A DNA stretch of 64,000 bases from Nematostella vectensis (taxonomy: Eukaryota; Cnidaria; Anthozoa; Actiniaria; Edwardsiidae), in NCBI RefSeq assembly GCF_932526225.1, contig NC_064046.1, forward strand, positions 3,162,001-3,226,000, written 5' to 3'. A program made the translations under genes and the position numbers. This document shows, in pieces, positions 11,741 through 23,077 of the stretch (positions within the stretch are counted from its first letter, which is position 1; each line of letters opens with the position of its first letter). Under the pieces are notes generated by a model. That model ran no database searches. It saw nothing but the letters and a program-made list of their open reading frames with translations, and had not been told where the DNA came from.

Positions 11741-13118
11741 ATAAGATATTTCAGGCGTGTTCCCAGGATTTTGTGACCCATTTTTTGGCTAACACTTACT
11801 CTAATCCTGGTCTCGGTGGTCGTTATATTGTATTTTCCCCTTATGGTGGACAATGCACGCACCTAATATTTTATCTATCACCGTCACTGACATACAATTT
11901 CATCAAGGCAGAAAATTATCGAAAATAGACACTGGTTACCATCTTACATCGTCATTTAGAAAGTGACTTCAATATTTTCTCCAAATAAACAGTGGCAACA
12001 CTGTATTTTAATGCATTATTATTGACTGCCATAGTTTGATATAATTCCCTCCATGCTATTAGTGTTTTATTTTTATTTTTTATTGAGGGTTGCATTTTTT
12101 TAATTGGCAAAAATAAAAACTTGACCAAATAGAACCTTGTTTTATGGGATGGTGTTTTGTTGGAGAATTCTAGTTTAACAGGTTCTTAGAGGTTAGGTTC
12201 TTTTACATACGCGGGATTTTGTTGTCGTAAAGGGATCTTAAAATCGACATTAAAAAATAATCGAAAAGAAATAACCTTTTATCTCTATGCTCTCATGTAA
12301 GACTTATTGTCGCCTATTCCTAAACAAACTTCAACCATCTTCGCTTTACATCTTTTTCCCTGCAATGGGCACTGTGTAGCTGTGAAAGAAATTCGTTCTG
12401 TACATTATTCCAGAGTTATTCTATAGTAACAATGGTTAATGTCGAGTGTTCTTTAGATAATGTCGATAAACGAATTTGGCTGTATATATATTATCAGACT
12501 TTATTTTGATTTTTGACAGCTGCAGGAATACAGCATAAGACAAGGACTGCGCCAGACCCGATATAAACACTGGCGTACGGAAGGCCATGTTCGTATGCTG
12601 TGTAGCAGAACGCGAAGAGCTGAATAAGAAATAAATTGGAGTTTTGAAATCATAAAAGAGTCGTATATGGGGAGTCTACGCCAATAAGTTAATTAATTGA
12701 ATCACGTCGCACGAAAAACGGTAAACAACAAGCAGAAATGTCCCTAAAGACTTAGTGTGAATTGGATTGTTCTCATACGGTCGAAAAAGTCGAGCAGAGT
12801 AGTTAAAAAGACATTTTCGTAGTGCTCTCAACAGTATTCGCAGTTCTGTTATCCAAACCCAATATAATCGATCATATTTGATTTTCATTTATTTTCGGCA
12901 ATTTGATTGACCCCCGGGGGAGAACATGAGTTTTCTATTTTGAAAACAAACCACGTCCTTTGCTTACGACCTTTTGCGAACGAGAAACAATTAACACAAA
13001 AAACACAGTAGTACTTGAGCGAAGCTAAAAAGCCTTAAACACTTTGTCCAAGGATTTGCAAATGTGGGAGTAACCAGAGTTAGTGTTAGTACTATTTCGA
13101 TGGATACAATGGATTCTC

Positions 13119-13540
13119 TTCCCTGCTAGCAGAGGCCTCTTTTCTCTGTATTTCGCTTGGCTGGCGTTCGCGTTCCAGAGCGCATGCTCCGTTCATTAAT
13201 TACTGGACAATTTTTGAGCCCACAATGACTAGCGCATGCGGGAAGCGTATATCCGCTGTTGGATAATAAGCCCGCATTCGAAACGGCATCCTCCGTAGAA
13301 ATATCACGCGACGAATTATAAAAGAAGCCATTCAATGCCTTGTCTTCATTCAGATTTTTCTCTCTTTTGACTTACGAGCCAATCTACCGTTTACAGCTTT
13401 TGTATATTCTTCTGGAATTAGCTGATATAAGTTTACCAAAAAGTTTACCAAAAACAGTTTCGGCCCATGGCAGAGGTCTCTTTTCCTCGCGAACTCCAGC
13501 CCAGCGAAATACAGAGAAAAGAGGCCTCTGCTAGCAGGAA
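13119..13540. mobile_element. Non-autonomous inverted-repeat transposon with 10-bp target duplication
   Basis: Bounded by perfect direct repeats ATGGATTCTC at 13109-13118 and 13541-13550. The terminal inverted repeats are about 60 bp: TTCC(C)TGCTAGCAGAGG continuing through CTCTTTTCTCTGTATTTCGC. It is 422 bp long with no transposase. A 9- to 10-bp duplication with long inverted repeats is typical of Mutator-like elements (established knowledge); class membership here is inferred. Confidence 0.85.
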
Positions 13541-14930
13541 ATGGATTCTCATAACCTTTGCTGATTATATTAATTAAAAACCTCAGAAGGATTATTTCGG
13601 TTGATTTCGGACATATTCTGAAAAAGCTTTTCAAAACTAGAGCAGGTTAGGGGTGGATCCAGTGTGTGTGGAGGGGGGGGGAGCCGTCTTTGTTTTGCAA
13701 GTCAGGTGCCTTTTTTTTAGATGAATTCCTGTCAAAAAATGTACGTGCTCCTATGTTGTAAACTGTATAAAACGTGCGAGAGATATGACAATTGTGTCAT
13801 GGATGGCTTTGATTAGATAGAAAAGAACATTCTGAGAGACGAAAGGCTTTAGTTTTGACGTTTAGGAGGTGTGTGAGTATCAATAGCTTTGTTTTGTATC
13901 GTACAGTTCCAGTGACTAAGTGAAATGCTTTAAAGTGAAATGTTTTATGATGTGCCATAATCAGATAATACACGTGACTCTTTGGGATTAGCATCTGTAG
14001 GGGTTCCCAGTGGCCGATACTGGAGGAAAAAAATAATTTCGTACAATACAATACAGAATGTGATAGAAATAAGGCTAAGAAATAATACTAAAATTGGCTA
14101 GACAACTGCCCAAACATAAGTAAACAATGCCGTCCCATCCCCAACCCCTGTTGCTATTACGTAAGTAAGATTTTTGTCATCTGATTAGCACTTGTTTTGA
14201 GGGCATGTACCATGTAAAATTTTCATTTTTTTTATAATGAGAAACAGGAACTAAATTTAATGGTTTTTCTCTTTTGCTTCTGTTGAAATTTGACCTAAAA
14301 CATAACGACATAAGCGGGAGAAATATGAATTTCTTTTTGCCCCTTTGTTTAACAGAAAGTCTTTAGGCATGTTCTAATTGGACATATTCTAGATTTTTTT
14401 CAATAATACCTAGACAATGTATGTACGAACGTGACCCACCATAAAGACATTCTATTTACCCATCGGAGTCACGGAAGACAATTATTTCAATCGAAAGTAG
14501 TATGTCTACAGAGATAAGCCTGTCTTGAAAGCTGGACTTGCCTTGTTAACAGTCAGCAGAAACGTTAGAAATTTTTCACGTAGCTTTTTCCTATATTAAT
14601 TCTCTCCCGGGTTTCTTTCCATTTTATAATAAATTCTTTTTAACTGATTTAATGTTATATTTGACTGGTTTACAGGCTTTAAAATTTTTGCTTGTTCAGA
14701 TAATGGGTGCAGCTGTAACTTTGCGGTCTTCTTGCGTATACTTATTCTGTTCGGTTTTGGTCTGATTGTAATACCATCACTTTTTTCAAGAACGTTAAAA
14801 CGAAAATTTAAACTCGTGTTTGTAATAAACTCGTGTGAGTGATTCAAAGATAGTATATTTTCATGGAATTGCTGTAACGTTATTCAACAATGGATTTCAT
14901 TGTGTCCAATGCTTTTGCAATCGTAACTTT

Positions 14931-15016
14931 GTCGAAGAACAATATTTTATACCTTTAGCTCTGAAGTTTTTCATGGAAGACTTCAGAGCTAAAGGTATAA
15001 AATATTGTTCTTCGAC
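14931..15016. ncRNA. Perfect 37-bp inverted repeat with 12-nt loop (candidate small-RNA hairpin)
   Basis: Arms 14931-14967 and 14980-15016 are exact reverse complements, with loop 14968-14979. The arms begin GTCGAAGAACAATATTTTAT. Outside them, pairing continues imperfectly for about 15-20 nt (GCAATCGTAAC against TTTACTTAAATTGC). Cnidarian microRNA precursors are short and often nearly fully paired, so a precursor is possible; a recent inverted duplication or a transposon remnant is equally possible. No expression evidence is available from sequence. Confidence 0.35.
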
Positions 15017-16292
15017 AAAAATTTACTTAAATTGCGTAATTAGCTTAAGGAAGGACTGGGATTTTTTTTTTCAATGAAAAGGTTACTTTTTTAGCTAATT
15101 ACTGTGCCAAGAGAATTGACACGAACAAGGTCGTATTTTGTGCTATATGTATTCTTTATTTTTACTGAAACGGAAATTGCAACGCCAAAAGAAAGAATAA
15201 ATTTTGATGTCCCTTGAATTTTAATGACTCGAGTCAACATGAGAACTTAAGCTAGAAAATATTTTCTAATATGTCATTTGCGACTTTCGCTTATAAGCTC
15301 AAGTTAAGATTTGCAAATAGAAAAACCTCGAAGAATATCTGTCAAGTTCTTCGCAAATTCTCTTTCTTGAATCAATAAAACATCAATCATTCTTTAAATG
15401 AACGAACGTTTCTGGAAGACTTTTCTGTGGAGAAACGTGCTAGAAGAATGTGTCCCACCAAAGCTCAAACCAATTTACTCAAGTAATTAATTATACATAC
15501 TCGAATATTGCACAACTTGTCGAAACTTCTTGTAAAGACGATACGCTATCTTTCCCAAATTATAGCATTCAAATGTTTTCATAGCTTATTTCGCCCCATG
15601 GGTCTTGCCATTAGAGTTTCCTTTATTCTATCTACTGATAAGAAGTGATAATTTCAATGCTAACCAAAAAATGTTGATTTGGAAACACGAAAGATGTCTC
15701 AGCCGGGTAGAGAATCTTGTAGCAATGGCTCCACGGAGGGGACTAAAAATGCATATCATATTTTGCGGTATTTGTTCCGGGAGATCTATTGTTTTTATCC
15801 GCTTTGTGGACAAAAAAAAAGAAGTTTTTATGGAGGGATTAAATGAATAGCAAACAGGAGTTATGATTTACGTTTTTGATAAAAAATATGTTAGCAGAAT
15901 TTATCGTAAACTTTAGTTTCACATATTGATAAAAGGGCCACAAATTCGTTTTCCTGGGTTTGCATTTAAAGCTTTTAGTGAACTAAATTGACACACTTTG
16001 GAATATTATCTCTCATTATGTCAGCTTGAAAAAGGTGATAAGGACGCATACAAACGTTCCTCCAAAAAAGGGACTATAATATGCCCAATTCCATTCCTTA
16101 TCGAAAGCGACCTAAATACACTCAATCCGTATTATTTTTAAAAGTGAATCAACCTCGACACTGCGAGAGGAAATTGCATTTTCTGTGTACGTGACCCCAT
16201 TTTTGAATATTTAATGCATTCTTTGGTTAGAAGGTCTGCTAGAAAGTTGGCTGATTTCCCAATTTAATTAGTTCAGTGGCTTGGAGAATCCT

Positions 16293-16325
16293 GATTGGCC
16301 GGTTACGTGCTATGGCGGTATAAAT
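16293..16325 (+). promoter_or_regulatory. CCAAT box and TATA box of the orphan gene
   Basis: An ATTGG motif (inverted CCAAT) at 16293-16297 and TATAAAT at 16319-16325. A start site about 30 bp after the TATA box would fall near 16350. That would leave the upstream ATG (16336) out of the transcript and favour the ATG at 16363. Confidence 0.45.
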
Positions 16326-16362
16326 TGGGTACGGCATGAAATGTTTGGTCAGTGTGATCTCT

Positions 16363-16911
16363 ATGGTCAAACGAAAGAACACTGGCTCAGTATTCCGTTA
16401 CTTTGGAACAGGAGCGAAGTTCATAACGGATTTCCACGCGGAAATCGCAGCACTGCAGGCTAAAACGCCGTATAAAATTCAACAGTTGAAAAAGCAATCA
16501 TCAATGGAATCATTCCTAACTCGATGCGGTAACTCAAGTCTCGAGGAGAAAATGCTAGACTCACCAGACCTACGAAACCAGCGAAGAAAAATGTTTCATC
16601 GTACAACAGCTGGTGATTTATCTCTTATAATGAACAATTCTATTTTGGACGGTTTTACCGAGAATAGTAGAGCGAAAGAGGATCGCCGAGTAAATACAAG
16701 GCCACAAAGCGCTGCACTCGCGGAGGACATGCGAGCTTTCGCAATAGTTGGCTTGCAGGACTTTATCCCGGCGCAGAGCGATCCTGACTTTAACTCTTCG
16801 TACTCTACATCTACTCCGAAAATAAAGGCCGACTTCCAAGAAAAAATAGCCGAGAAACAAGCAATGGACAGAGATATTTTAAACTGGTACCGCAGAGAGT
16901 ACGGTATTTGA
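16363..16911 (+). CDS. Uncharacterised single-exon protein, ~182 aa
   Basis: Open frame ending in TGA at 16909-16911, in phase from either 16336 (191 aa) or 16363 (182 aa). The later start suits the TATA box better. The product is soluble-looking, basic and rich in charged residues. Recognisable stretches are RYFGTGAKFITDFHAEIAAL near the N-terminus, then a Lys/Arg/Ser-rich middle, and an acidic-basic C-terminus KADFQEKIAEKQAMDRDILN ending WYRREYGI. There is no signal peptide, membrane segment or domain that I recognise. AATAAA lies at 17131-17136, about 220 bp after the stop. Base composition inside the frame is more GC-rich than its flanks, which supports coding. I cannot assign a function; a conserved structural or ciliary protein is only a guess. 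Confidence 0.6.
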   Translation: MVKRKNTGSVFRYFGTGAKFITDFHAEIAALQAKTPYKIQQLKKQSSMESFLTRCGNSSLEEKMLDSPDLRNQRRKMFHRTTAGDLSLIMNNSILDGFTENSRAKEDRRVNTRPQSAALAEDMRAFAIVGLQDFIPAQSDPDFNSSYSTSTPKIKADFQEKIAEKQAMDRDILNWYRREYGI

Positions 16912-17149
16912 GAGAAGAAAGCGGAAAGAGCTAAATGAAAGAAAACATTGAATTGTCGATTATTTCTAATATGGAAACCTCACAACGGCAACGAAGAAAG
17001 AAAAACACTCTATATAACGGGAAAAACTTGAACTATGGACAATATGCTAACAAGCACCTATCAGAACGTTGCATCCTAAAAAATCTATTCATAGATAAAA
17101 AAATCTACATAGATTTTTTATGACTTTGTAAATAAACAATTTAATTTAT

Positions 17150-19070
17150 TATCTTTAAATACGAGACAGAGGTATGATTTTTTGTAAATACTAGGAACAT
17201 TTTAATAAAGAAATCGATGGCAAATTTTTGTATTGTCGGGTCAGGGAAAACGTCATGGCTGACTTTCACTAGCGACAAAAACTCACAAACCACAAAAAGC
17301 TCTATAAAACTTCTTCTATGATTTGAAGGTCGTTTATAAAAACACTTTTATTTCTAATGAATATTCAGTTAAACGTTATCTTTTTAAAGGAAGAAAAATA
17401 AAAGGGATAGCAGAAAAAAAATAAAAGCTAACGAGTGCAAGGTCTTTAAATCTCGCTATTATTTTTCGGAAAGACCAACAAAACGCACTTCCCCAGGAAG
17501 TTTTTTTGTAATAAAAAAAATTGAGAAACAATCAAAACAGAAAACAAACAAATGCTTTTTTAGCCGTGTTAAATCAATGACGTCTTCGCTCCTAGCTTTG
17601 CGTCACCTTGATCAATTCGAGCTTCGGCTACTAATGAATCTAACGTAACATTTTTGTGTTGCAGCGAATTCTTACAATCAACAGCTGCTATGAAGGTGAT
17701 ACGCCTCCAAAAATTTCAATTTAAAATAGTGATCCCTGATGTATTGGCAAAGAGAATGAAGTTTTCCTGTGGTTTTTGTGCGTACTTTCTGCTGTGACTG
17801 GTCAAATTCTACGCAGCTGGGTGCATCACGTATCAAGAAATGAATAAACACATCTACTACCGTCATTCTCATTACTGTCGTTCTGCTTGGACCCATGCGA
17901 GGACTTATGGAGCTTCTAATTATATAAATTGGTGCATACATATTTAGTTTTAAAACGCATCATGTGACTTCATTTTCTGCTACTTTTGTTCATTTCGACT
18001 AGACCCTGCGTGCAGAGTTGACTGAGATACCTGAGATCTGCAACTTGTTTCGGCCCTGTGTTCTGACATGTATGACAAAGATTTTACTGCCCACTTTTTA
18101 TTGTAAATGCCATATCACAACACTGATTGGGGCAAGAAAGGTAATATAAGAGCATCATCTCTTCAGATGGGAGGGGGGGACTCGAGGTGTGCTCCTATCT
18201 TTTATGGTGTAAAAATCTTACAAATACTATCCCCACAGCAGAGCTATCACCAAAATAAAATTAAAGAAAGCTGAGAATGTGTTTTGAAATTGTCATTTCT
18301 TAAAAATTTCTTTGGTCCACAGCCTTCAATGTGTAATCATTTAGGGGTAAATTTATTTTAACACCCAAAGCGAGTCATATTGTATTAACAATATAATTTT
18401 ATTGAAATATATTATTTTATTTATGTAAGTGCTAAGTAAACAGCAACATTTATTTATTTTGAAGTCAAATAAAAGGGCTATAGAATATCCAGACTTGATT
18501 GAAATTAGAGCATTTAAGTACATATTTTCAAGATCAACAAAACTACAAAGGTAACACAATTATCTATGATTTTATTCAAAACGTTCCATAAAAATAAAAT
18601 GACATTCAATGAGGGATGAAGGTATTTTAGGGAAATAACAAAGCTTCTATCTAAAGGAAGCACCAAAATACAAAAAAACATCAAAGTACCAAAATAATTT
18701 CCATAGATTTCCATATCTTACACATGACTACTGACATGTTTACCTCTTAATAGAAATCAAGGCCAAAGCAGGCTTTTAAACAATTCTAGTAAAAGATTTT
18801 TGACGCTTATTGATGAAAACTGCTTGATATTCTAATAAACCTTGTCTCAGATATGTCATTCAATGAGAGAGATCAAGATATTTTATAGTAAGAAAACAAA
18901 ATTCATCTTATGCGTATGGGTAACCGGTCTTTGGGATTTATTGATCAACAAAGCGATTTGTAGGGGACGATTTCAATCAATTGTTTCAAACTTACTTCCA
19001 CTTCAAAATAGATTAAGTTAAATACCTCAAGTCCATTCATGACTTTCCGGAGCACATTTAATTACGTGTT
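17150..19070. other. No gene or repeat recognised
   Basis: AT-rich sequence with only short open frames. I found no splice-framed exon, RNA gene or terminal repeat between the orphan gene and the Gypsy element. Confidence 0.5.
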
Positions 19071-19075
19071 GAAGT

Positions 19076-19216
19076 TGTGGTGTCGTAGGTCATACACACA
19101 TACACTTTAAATCATCTCTGTCCAAGATGGCGGTTTTACCCAAGCACATTTTATTCCATAATGCACCGCGACACCGCACAACGTCGTATCCGGTACACTA
19201 CATCCGGTACACTACA
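19076..19216 (-). repeat. 3' LTR of the Gypsy element
   Basis: In element sense it begins TGTAGTGTAC and ends CACCACA. It shares the long block around CCGCCATCTTGGACAGAG with the other LTR. The start is locally duplicated: CCGGTACACTACA occurs twice on the plus strand at 19190-19216. Confidence 0.85.
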
Positions 19217-19780
19217 TCCCACAACTATTTCTATAGTTCGTCTAAAATGAGCTTAACATAGCTAGGAAGTACATCTACACTATGACTAAGGACATGAACC
19301 TAACAAAAGTTTGGAATGCTTGTCTTACGACATGACATAATCATGACATAATCTGACCACCGCAGGTCAGCAGGAGGAGGTTCGGGGTCAGCTTGGACTG
19401 GTTCCTACTTTATCTTTCACCGTGGTCTCTGGAATGTCTGGCTCATCTGCACCCTCTGGACGAATTTCTTCATGTGTGCCGTGTTTCGCATTTTCATTAT
19501 CTTATCACATTACCACAGCATTACCATGTTTTTTGGATCACCTTATATGGCTCTGCCTGGAAAGCAGGAGAAAGTTTGTTTCTGAGGTCCTGTTTGAGCA
19601 GCACTTCATCACCTTCCGATATGTCACTTGGCTGAGCAGCCCTTTGTAAAACAGCATACTCACGCTGACGTAGCTTGGCCAACGCATCTCTCTACCTAAG
19701 GCGCCGCTGCCACATTGCTTCGGTAGCTTTGTCTTTTGGCTAATGCAGTTTGGGCAGTTTGTTCCTGAGTGGTCTCCCCG

Positions 19781-20560
19781 TTAGCATCTCCACTGGAGAG
19801 AGCATCTCCCCTGGGGACCAGTCGACGTGTGAGGGGTGCTGCGGCATTGGAACAGGAAGTCCTCCAGGGCCTTTTTCCAATGAACTCCTACGAGTTCAGC
19901 AATCCTCAGTATCTTCATTATGGTCCTGTTGCAACCTTCAACCTCTCCATTGCTCTGAGGCCAATAGGGAATTCTCTTCTGGTGATCAATGCCAAGGTAG
20001 TCTAAGAAGTCTTCAAACTTGTTTGATGCGAATGGCGGGCCATTGTCGCTCTGCACACTTAGTGGGAGGCCATGTGTCCTGAACACCGCCTCCATGGCTA
20101 GGACGACATGCTTGGCATCAGTCTTCCTAAGTGCTATCACTTCCGGCCAGCGGGAACAGTTATCAACAATCACCAAGAGATGGTTGTCTCTAGGGATCTC
20201 AACTATAAGTCAACTGCCAAGTCACACCATGGCACTTCTGGCAGATAGGTAGACTTTGCTGGCTCAGGCTGACAAGCCCTGGTGGTTTGCTAAACCTGCT
20301 TGCCTATTTGAGGCCACCAGAGCTTTTCGCGAAGTCTGGCCTTGGTGCGGGTCATACCTTAGTGACCTCATGTGCCAGCTTGTCACCTTTCACAGTGCTT
20401 CCGGCATAACAATTCTACTTCCTCGCATGACTAGTTGTCCAAGGGACCAATGTTCCAGGGACATGGCTTTGTACATAGTCCTAGACAGATGTGTTCAATC
20501 ATCTGTCCTAATGGCGTCCCTGACTCAGGGTTGCATCAAGCTCAGATGCTAGCTCTACCT
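19781..20560 (-). pseudogene. Gypsy integrase remnant
   Basis: Catalytic core at 20176-19781, with the three acidic positions in context: VIVDNCSRWPEV, VQSDNGPPFAS and QSNGEVEGCNRT. Upstream (20240-20400) is a zinc-domain remnant reading MTRTKARLREKLWWPQIGKQ, then a stop codon. The frame is broken between the two parts and truncated after TPHTSTG. Confidence 0.85.
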
Positions 20561-20569
20561 CCCTTGGGG

Positions 20570-21056
20570 TTAAGGGGTTAGGGCTGCAGGTACTGACTGA
20601 GCAGCAATACTGCAGGCAAAAGCCTTTGTGGCTTTGGCGTCTTGCTGGTTGTCGTCTCCCACCGGTAGCCGGCTCAGAGCATCAGCTGCATTATCTGTCC
20701 CCTTCATGTGTGATACTGTGTACTGGAAACTGTAGATACAACAGCCAGCGCTCAATACGGGCGGATGAAGGCTTTGGCGTTGGTCCTTAAACGGTGAACA
20801 AAGGTTGGTGGTCAGTGCGCAGCTCAAACTCTCTTTCATATAAGAAATTATAGAACTTTGCGCATGCCAACTTTACATTAAGGGCCTCCCTCTCGAACTG
20901 GGAGTAGCGCTGTTCCACATCGGTAAGCTTCCGGCTGGCATAGTACAGCGGCTTGAACGCTCCATCTTGTTGGCGTTGCTCTAGAATGGCACCAAGACCC
21001 ACAGGGGATGCATCTGTAGTGATCCTTGTCTCTGCACCCTGTGTGAAATATGCCAT
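20570..21056 (-). pseudogene. Gypsy RNase H remnant
   Basis: TDASPVGLGAILEQ, then YASRKLTDVEQRYSQFEREA and LRTDHQPL, followed after a frameshift near 20790-20840 by KGTDNAADALSRLP. This is the standard Ty3/Gypsy RNase H signature series. Confidence 0.88.
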
Positions 21057-21071
21057 AACTGGCGCATGTGT

Positions 21072-22870
21072 TTATAGCTCTTTAATGCGATTAAGTGCTT
21101 CTTCCTGCCTGGGGTCCCACCCCCACTTTGCATTATTATTATTATTCAAGTTCCACAGTGGAGTTGCTATGGTAGCAAATTTGGGGATAAACTTAGCACA
21201 AAACTGAACTGTCCCCAAGAAGCTTCTTACCTCGTGCTGATTCTGGGGTGCTGGTGCTTGAGCAATGGCTTCAACTCTCTTCTCTGAAATCTTCAGTCCC
21301 TCGGCAGGCAACGTGTCTCCCATGTAGACCATACTTGGGGCTCCTATGATACACTTCTTATAATTGAGAGTGAGGCCACTTTCCGCTGGCCTCAGGAGGA
21401 CACCATTGAGGTTTTTGTCATGCTCCTGTTGGCTCTTTCCGACCACAAGGATATCATCATGGAGGTTGTGAGTGCCAGGACAGCTCTTTAGGGTCTGCAG
21501 GACGATGTTCTGAAATTTTTCGCTTGCCATGTATACACCGAACAATAATCCGCAGTAACGGTACAAGCCCGTGGGAGCTGCAAAGGTAGTGATGTCACGG
21601 GAGTCAGGATGCAGCTCTATTTGGTGGAATGCTATGTTGAGATCAGGTTTGGAAAACACCCTGGCACCTGAAATTGTAGGGTTTCGACAACACTTGGTAT
21701 TGGGTGTTTTTCCCTCGGGAGTGCTAGCTTGTCGCATGTCCAGACAAAGGCGTATGTCTCCATTGGCCTTTTCCACTGCGACCAGTGGACAACACTTGGT
21801 ATTGGGTGTTTTTCCCTCGGGAGTGCTCTATTAGCTTGTCGCATGTCCAGACAAAGGCGTATGTCTCCATTGGCCTTTTCCACTGCGACCAGTGGACAAC
21901 ACTTGGTATTGGGTGTTTTTCCCTCGGGAGTGCTCTATTAGCTTGTCGCATGTCCAGACAAAGGCGTATGTCTCCATTGGCCTTTTCCACTGCGACCAGT
22001 GGACAACACTTGGTATTGGGTGTTTTTCTCTCGGGAGTGCTCTATTAGCTTGTCGCATGTCCAGACAAAGGCGTATGTCTCCATTGGCCTTTTCCACTGC
22101 GACCAGTGGACAACACTTGGTATTGTGTGTTTTTCCCTCGGGAGTGCTCTATTAGCTTGTCGCATGTCCAGACAAAGGCGTATGTCTCCATTGGCCTTTT
22201 CCACTGCGATCAGTGGACAACACTTGGTATTGGGTGTTTTTCCCTCGGGAGTGCTCTATTAGCTTGTCGCATGTCCAGACAAAGGCGTATGTCTCCATTG
22301 GCCTTTTCCACTGCGACCAGTGGACAACACTTGGTATTGGGTGTTTTTCCCTCGGGAGTGCTCTATTAGCTTGTCGCATGTCCAGACAAAGGCGTATGTC
22401 TCCATTGGCCTTTTCCACTGCGACCAGTGGACAACACTTGGTATTGGGTGTTTTTCCCTCGGGAGTGCTCTATTAGCTTGTCGCATGTCCAGACAAAGGC
22501 GTATGTCTCCATTGGCCTTTTCCACTGCGACCAGTGGACAACACTTGGTATTGGGTGTTTTTCCCTCGGGAGTGCTCTATTAGCTTGTCGCATGTCCAGA
22601 CAAAGGCGTATGTCTCCATTGGCCTTTTCCACTGCGACCAGTGGACAACACTTGGTATTGGGTGTTTTTCCCTCGGGAGTGCTCTATTAGCTTGTCGCAT
22701 GTCCAGACAAAGGCGTATGTCTCCATTGGCCTTTTCCACTGCGACCAGTGGACAACACTTGGTATTGAGTGTTTTTCCCTCGGGAGTGCTCTATTAGCTT
22801 GTCGCATGTCCAGACAAAGGCGTATGTCTCCATTGGCCTTTTCCACTGCGACCAGGGCGCTCACCCAGCT
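21072..22870 (-). pseudogene. Gypsy reverse transcriptase, disrupted by internal amplification
   Basis: Starts about 22870 with WVSALVAVEKANGDIRLCLD and continues after the tandem array with VFSKPDLNIAFHQIELHPD, AAPTGLYRY and the catalytic motif LHDDILVVG (the YxDD position, here HDD). It ends with FLGTVQFCAKFIPKFA. The fingers region is repeated in about 11 copies of 107 bp, which is not a multiple of 3, so the frame is lost. Confidence 0.9.
21687..22857. repeat. 107-bp tandem array inside the RT gene, 11 units
   Basis: The first unit (21687-21788) is 102 bp because it lacks 5 bases near GTGCTAGCTT. It is followed by ten 107-bp units from 21789 to about 22857. Copies differ by only single bases (for example TGTTTTTCTC at 22021 and GATCAG at 22208), so the expansion is recent relative to the general decay of the element. 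Because 107 = 3n+2, consecutive units are read in rotating frames, which produces many overlapping spurious ORFs on both strands. Confidence 0.97.
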
Positions 22871-23077
22871 AGTTGGTGTCTCAACCTTTTCATTGACTCC
22901 GAGACCCTCGAGCTCCTCCAGCTTCTTTGTGACCTTTTGCCTTCGAGAGAAAGGTTTCTTGCGCAGCGGCTACGCAACTGGATTAAAAACACTAGGGTAT
23001 TTTAACCTAAGACCAGCCTTGTTATCTAGCCTGGCATTGAGGCTCTCACAATTATATACCCATACTTTAAGAATGCC

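Larger units (their letters stand above)
10763..16280. other. Gene-poor stretch downstream of IMPA
   Basis: Apart from the two MITEs at 11371-11740 and 13119-13540 and the hairpin at 14931-15016, I see no gene. The long minus-strand open frame at 10770-11300 is low-complexity and overlaps the IMPA 3' UTR, so I do not call it. Confidence 0.6.
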
